This document shows, one piece after another, positions 61,355 through 64,000 of a stretch of 64,000 nt of DNA. A program made the position numbers and the translations under genes. The stretch covers positions 2,087,501-2,151,500 of the forward strand of contig NZ_CP051630.1 in NCBI RefSeq assembly GCF_012848855.1, read 5' to 3'. The notes under the pieces were generated by a model that ran no database searches, was not told where the DNA came from, and saw only the letters and a program-made list of their open reading frames with translations. Origin of the DNA: Pyruvatibacter mobilis. GTDB taxonomy: Bacteria; Pseudomonadota; Alphaproteobacteria; CGMCC-115125. Numbering within the stretch: position 1 is the stretch's first letter; the number at the start of each line of letters is the position of its first letter.

Positions 61355-61584
61355 CCGCGGCTCTCCCCCACCGGCGGCACGTCGATGCCGGCGTCCACCA
61401 GCAGCGTGCGCGCCTGGGCCGCCTGGTCATCGCGCACGGCCAGCCGCCGCGGCAGCACCCCCAGCGAGCCTTCGACCACGCTCATATGCAGGTCGAGCAG
61501 CTGATAGGCGATGCCCGCATCCTTCAAGAGCGCTTCGGCGAAGGAGACGGTAACCGGGTCGTTGGTGCGCAGGAGTTCGATCAT
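61351..61584 (-). CDS. DUF2007-family small protein
   Basis: The 77-aa protein has the DUF2007 pattern: MIELLRTNDPVTVSFAEALLKDAGIAYQLLD (in pieces: IELLRTNDPVTVSFAEALL, KDAGIAYQLLD), then LGVLPRRLAVRDDQAAQAR. The family is described as a putative signal-transducing, ferredoxin-like or ACT-like fold; the function is unproven. It overlaps the methyltransferase by 4 bases and is the first gene of this minus-strand run (about 61.6 kb), diverging from the polyprenyl synthase. Confidence 0.82.
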   Translation of the reverse strand: MIELLRTNDPVTVSFAEALLKDAGIAYQLLDLHMSVVEGSLGVLPRRLAVRDDQAAQARTLLVDAGIDVPPVGESRG

Positions 61585-61707
61585 GGGCGGGGTGTTTCGC
61601 AGACCTAGGTGAAACAGGACGTGGATCCCGGCGGACCGGGAGCAGGCTCGAGTATTGTCCCTGACGCAGACGTGAAATGCGCGGCGGGGGGCCGCATGGT
61701 AGTTGAC

Positions 61708-61735
61708 TTGACCAGCCAAGACCCGCACTTAGACT
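61708..61735 (+). promoter_or_regulatory. Candidate promoter of the polyprenyl synthase gene
   Basis: TTGACC (61708-61713) and TAGACT (61730-61735), 16 bp apart; another TTGACT lies just before (61703). It is about 65-90 bp upstream of the possible starts. A moderate match only. Confidence 0.35.
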
Positions 61736-61823
61736 TCACATCATCGGGATTAGACCGCCCGATCAGGCCGCCCCGAAGGGCGCGTCTTTCCACCCTATCA
61801 TGCAAAGGGCCAGCAGAAGAGAC

Positions 61824-62843
61824 ATGGGCGTCGTCGTTCCCCTTGAAAGTGACCGTGGCCAGGGCAGCGATGCTGTCGAGCGGCTGACGGCGCTTGTCGG
61901 CTCCGACATGGAGCGGGTGACCGAGCTGATCCTGTCCCGCCTCGCGTCACAGGTCGAGATGGTGCCGGAGCTTGCAGGCCACATCGTGGAAAGCGGCGGC
62001 AAGCGCCTGCGCCCGATGATGACGCTCGCTGCCGCCGAGATCTGCGGTTATCAGGGTACGGACCATGTGAAACTGGCCGCTGCCGTCGAGCTGATGCACA
62101 CGGCCACCCTTCTGCATGATGACGTGGTGGATGAAAGCGACCTGCGCCGCGGCAAGCAGGCCGCGCGCAAGATCTGGGGCAACCAGGCCAGCGTGCTGGT
62201 GGGTGATTTCCTGCTCGGCCGCGCCTTCAAGCTGATGGTCGAGGTTGGTTCGCTGAAGGCGCTCGACATCCTGTCGTCGTCGGCCTGCGTCATTGCCGAG
62301 GGCGAGGTGCTGCAGCTTGCCACCACCAAGGACACGCGCACCACGGAAGATGCCTATCTGCAGGTGGTGAACGCCAAGACCGCCGCCCTGTTCGCCGCCG
62401 CCACGGAAGTAGGCGCGGTAGTGGCCGACCGGCCCGATTCAGAACAGGCGGCGCTGGCCTCCTACGGTCGCAATCTGGGCATCGCCTTCCAGCTCGTCGA
62501 TGACGCGCTTGATTATTCAGGCCGCCAGGCAACGCTCGGCAAGACGGTGGGCGACGATTTCCGCGAAGGCAAGCTGACCCTGCCGGTGGTGCTGGCCTAT
62601 CGCCGCGGCACGGCGGATGAGCGCGCCTTCTGGGAGCGCACCCTGCGCGACGGCGACCAGCAGGACGGCGACATGGAAAACGCCATCGCCATTATGGAAC
62701 GCCATGGCTGCCTCGACGACACCATCGGCCGCGCCCGCCACTACGGCGCCATCGCCTGCGACGCACTCGCCATCTTCCCGGAAAGTGACATGCGCGACGT
62801 GCTGATCAGCCTCGTGCATTTCTGCGTCAACCGCAGCTACTAG
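61824..62843 (+). CDS. Trans-polyprenyl diphosphate synthase (octaprenyl/decaprenyl type)
   Basis: Builds the long isoprenoid side chain of ubiquinone from IPP and an allylic starter. The protein (339 aa from ATG 61824, 347 aa from 61800) has the first Asp-rich motif in LLHDDVVDESDLRRG and the second in FQLVDDALDYSG (DDxxD-type), plus GGKRLRPMMTLAAA near the N-terminus and DDFREGKLTLPVVLA. The chain length cannot be judged. GAAGAG just before 61824 gives that start slight preference. It is divergent from DUF2007 and followed by REPIN-like copy C. Confidence 0.93.
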   Translation: MGVVVPLESDRGQGSDAVERLTALVGSDMERVTELILSRLASQVEMVPELAGHIVESGGKRLRPMMTLAAAEICGYQGTDHVKLAAAVELMHTATLLHDDVVDESDLRRGKQAARKIWGNQASVLVGDFLLGRAFKLMVEVGSLKALDILSSSACVIAEGEVLQLATTKDTRTTEDAYLQVVNAKTAALFAAATEVGAVVADRPDSEQAALASYGRNLGIAFQLVDDALDYSGRQATLGKTVGDDFREGKLTLPVVLAYRRGTADERAFWERTLRDGDQQDGDMENAIAIMERHGCLDDTIGRARHYGAIACDALAIFPESDMRDVLISLVHFCVNRSY

Positions 62844-62852
62844 GCTGAAAGC

Positions 62853-62971
62853 GCCAGATTACTGAGAGACCCTCCGGTCAAGCCGGAGGGATAGCGGTTT
62901 TTGGTTGGGGTTGAAATAGTGCCGCTCATCCTCCGGCTTGACAGGAGGATCTCTCTCACCCTGCCTGAGCC
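62853..62971. repeat. REPIN-like palindromic element, copy C
   Basis: Same plan as copy A: CCTCCGG-TCAAG-CCGGAGG, then GATAGCGG...CCGCTCAT, then the inverted hairpin (CCTCCGG-CTTGA-CAGGAGG, one change), ending CTCTCTCACCCTGCCTGAGC. It begins 10 bp after the polyprenyl synthase stop and is 40 bp before the GIY-YIG gene. It shares GCCAGATTA at its start and GGTTGGGGT in the loop region with copy D and has the same length, 119 bp. Confidence 0.88.
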
Positions 62972-63010
62972 CCCCTTGACGCCCCCAGCCCCTGCCGTTG
63001 CACTTCCGCA

Positions 63011-63301
63011 ATGGCCTTCTTCGTCTACATCCTCACCAACAAGCCCGGCGGCACGCTCTATGTGGGCTACACGGATGACCTTGCCAGGCGACTGACCGAA
63101 CACCAGTCCAAAGGCGCGCCCGGCTTTTCAGCCCGATACAATCTGCTGCGCCTGGTGCATTTCGAGGCATTCGACAGCCGCGAGGAAGCCAGGCAACGCG
63201 AGCGGCGGCTCAAGCACTGGATCCGCGACTGGAAGGTGTCGCTGATCGAGGCCGACAATCCGGATTGGGACGATCTGACGGGCCGCGTGCCGCACTTCTA
63301 G
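63011..63301 (+). CDS. GIY-YIG nuclease-domain protein, UPF0213-like
   Basis: A 96-aa single-domain GIY-YIG protein: FVYILTNKPGGTLYVGYTDD (VYI and YVG in place of GIY and YIG), the conserved Arg in LARRLTEHQ, and Glu in SREEARQRERRLKHWIRDWK. Small UPF0213-like members have been suggested to be DNA-repair or structure-specific nucleases, or selfish nucleases; the substrate is unknown. No ribosome site precedes ATG 63011. It is flanked by direct copies C and D of the REPIN-like element, with its stop 7 bp before copy D. Confidence 0.88.
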   Translation: MAFFVYILTNKPGGTLYVGYTDDLARRLTEHQSKGAPGFSARYNLLRLVHFEAFDSREEARQRERRLKHWIRDWKVSLIEADNPDWDDLTGRVPHF

Positions 63302-63308
63302 GGTGTCT

Positions 63309-63427
63309 GCCAGATTATCAAGAGACCCTCCGGTCAAGCCGGAGGGATAGCGGTATATGGTTGGGGTAAAAAAAATTCCGCTCATCCTCCGGCTTGACCG
63401 GAGGATCTCTCTCAGCCCGCCTGAGCC
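63309..63427. repeat. REPIN-like palindromic element, copy D
   Basis: Left hairpin CCTCCGG-TCAAG-CCGGAGG and right hairpin CCTCCGG-CTTGA-CCGGAGG are exact reverse complements of each other. Outer arms include GAGA and CTCTCTC, and the end reads CAGCCCGCCTGAGCC. Same orientation, length and start (GCCAGATTA) as copy C. Its right end overlaps the last codons and TGA of ispE (63412-63414 onward). Confidence 0.9.
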
Positions 63428-64000
63428 TTAATGCCCTCCCCCAGCACCTTCGCCGCTTCGACCCACCAGCCATCGCGGCGCACGGCCTTGGCCGCGGCAG
63501 CGGCGGCCGTTTCTGTCGCATAGAGGCCGAAGCAGGTGGCGCCGGAGCCGGACATGCGGGCGAGGAGGCAGCCTTTGGTGGCAGCGAGCGCCTGCAGGGT
63601 TGCGCTTACCTCGGGCACCAAAGCGCGGGCTGCGGGTTCGAGGTCGTTGCGGCAGGTGCCGAGAAAGCGGGTCAGTGCCTGAGGCGACGGCAGGCTGCCG
63701 GGCCAGAACGTGTCGCTGTCGCGGGTTGCAGGCGGGGCATCAAGCGCCTTGAAGACCGGCCCGGTGGGCACCGGCGCGCCGGGATTGGCCAGCACGCACC
63801 ACAGGTCAGGCAGGCCGGGGGCCGCCGCAATCCGCTCGCCGATGCCGGACATGATTTTAGGTGTCGGCGCGTGCACGCAGACCGGCACATCCGCCCCCAG
63901 CGCCAGACCCATCTCCGCCAGCGCCGCGGGCGTGTGGCCGAGGCCCCACAGCGCGTTGAGTGCGCGTAAGGCCGCCGCGCAATCTGCCGAGCCGCCACCG
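63412..64000 (-). CDS. ispE: 4-diphosphocytidyl-2-C-methyl-D-erythritol kinase, 3' part, runs off the window
   Basis: Phosphorylates CDP-ME in the MEP isoprenoid pathway. About 195 C-terminal codons are present; the start lies beyond position 64000. At the cut edge the GHMP-kinase Gly-rich motif is visible ([19 protein letters not shown]), followed by [12 protein letters not shown] with the catalytic Asp region. Near the C-terminus is [17 protein letters not shown], the GHMP motif 3. The last codons KAQAG-stop lie within REPIN-like copy D. Confidence 0.88.
   Translation of the reverse strand, partial: GGGSADCAAALRALNALWGLGHTPAALAEMGLALGADVPVCVHAPTPKIMSGIGERIAAAPGLPDLWCVLANPGAPVPTGPVFKALDAPPATRDSDTFWPGSLPSPQALTRFLGTCRNDLEPAARALVPEVSATLQALAATKGCLLARMSGSGATCFGLYATETAAAAAAKAVRRDGWWVEAAKVLGEGIKAQAG

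Noticed and set aside
62853-63427. Composite transposon or IS element around the GIY-YIG gene
   Set aside because: No transposase domain, no target-site duplication that I can see and no terminal inverted repeats other than those internal to each element; described instead as two REPIN-like copies flanking a nuclease.

Overview
The window is a compact, GC-rich (roughly 60-65% by eye) chromosomal segment with short intergenic gaps, 4-base ATGA overlaps and housekeeping genes. Gene content and order point to an alphaproteobacterium: histone-deacetylase-like gene/xseB/dxs/tlyA; polyprenyl synthase/DUF2007/methyltransferase/S49 peptidase/glyQ/glyS/ppdK/cell-wall hydrolase; fabI next to aroC; an NrtR-type regulator near nadABC; and a TIGR02301-family protein. 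I see no prophage, CRISPR array, rRNA or tRNA. Genus cannot be fixed from the sequence alone.

Layout. 1-2.6 kb: fabI, aroC and a small membrane protein (+). 2.6-2.86 kb: a hairpin-rich repeat island. 2.86-9.3 kb: a minus-strand run of HDAC-like hydrolase, xseB, dxs, tlyA, a 23S-type RNA methyltransferase and a SAM methyltransferase. 9.4-12.7 kb: a CorA/ZntB-type transporter, then a small TetR/SnoaL-like module around a perfect 28-bp palindrome, then an MBL-fold hydrolase. 12.7-19.9 kb: acyl-CoA dehydrogenase, Sua5/TsaC, FAD-linked oxidase, CorC/HlyC-type membrane protein (its 3' end is tandemly triplicated together with the stop codon), GNAT and SRAP. 20-24.3 kb: small secreted or unknown proteins and an SDR. 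24.3-26.4 kb: an orphan GspE/PilB-like protein whose ATPase motifs are eroded.

26.8-36.8 kb is a long minus-strand series. It holds a surface-polysaccharide part (GT9-GT2 fusion, GT4, AsnB-type amidotransferase) followed by a catabolic-looking part (AcuI/YhdH reductase, feruloyl-CoA synthase-like ligase, LysE exporter, ThDP enzyme). 36.9-43.9 kb: ygfZ, tag, YrhK-like, PNPOx-like, KAS III, USP, HD hydrolase and DJ-1/PfpI genes. 44-50.5 kb is the NAD de novo synthesis region: an NrtR/NadQ-like regulator, a MerR regulator, a membrane protein and nadA-nadB-nadC, with shared candidate operators in front of the regulator and of nadA. 50.6-62.8 kb: SDR, SleB-like hydrolase, ppdK, glyS/glyQ, sppA-like, tRNA methyltransferase, DUF2007 and polyprenyl synthase. 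63-64 kb: a GIY-YIG nuclease gene between two directly repeated palindromic elements, then the 3' part of ispE, which runs off the window.

The most notable signal is a family of about 90-120 bp REPIN-like elements. Each is two inverted copies of a CCTCCGG-type hairpin. There are full copies at 2.7, 62.9 and 63.3 kb and a solo hairpin at 40.95 kb. Two near-identical copies bracket the GIY-YIG nuclease gene, which resembles the way RAYT transposases sit among their REPs but with a different nuclease fold. Other items worth checking are the eroded secretion-type ATPase, the in-frame stop-containing triplication, the tandem secreted paralogs with a shared Cys/Trp-rich motif, and a compositionally distinct patch inside glyS.
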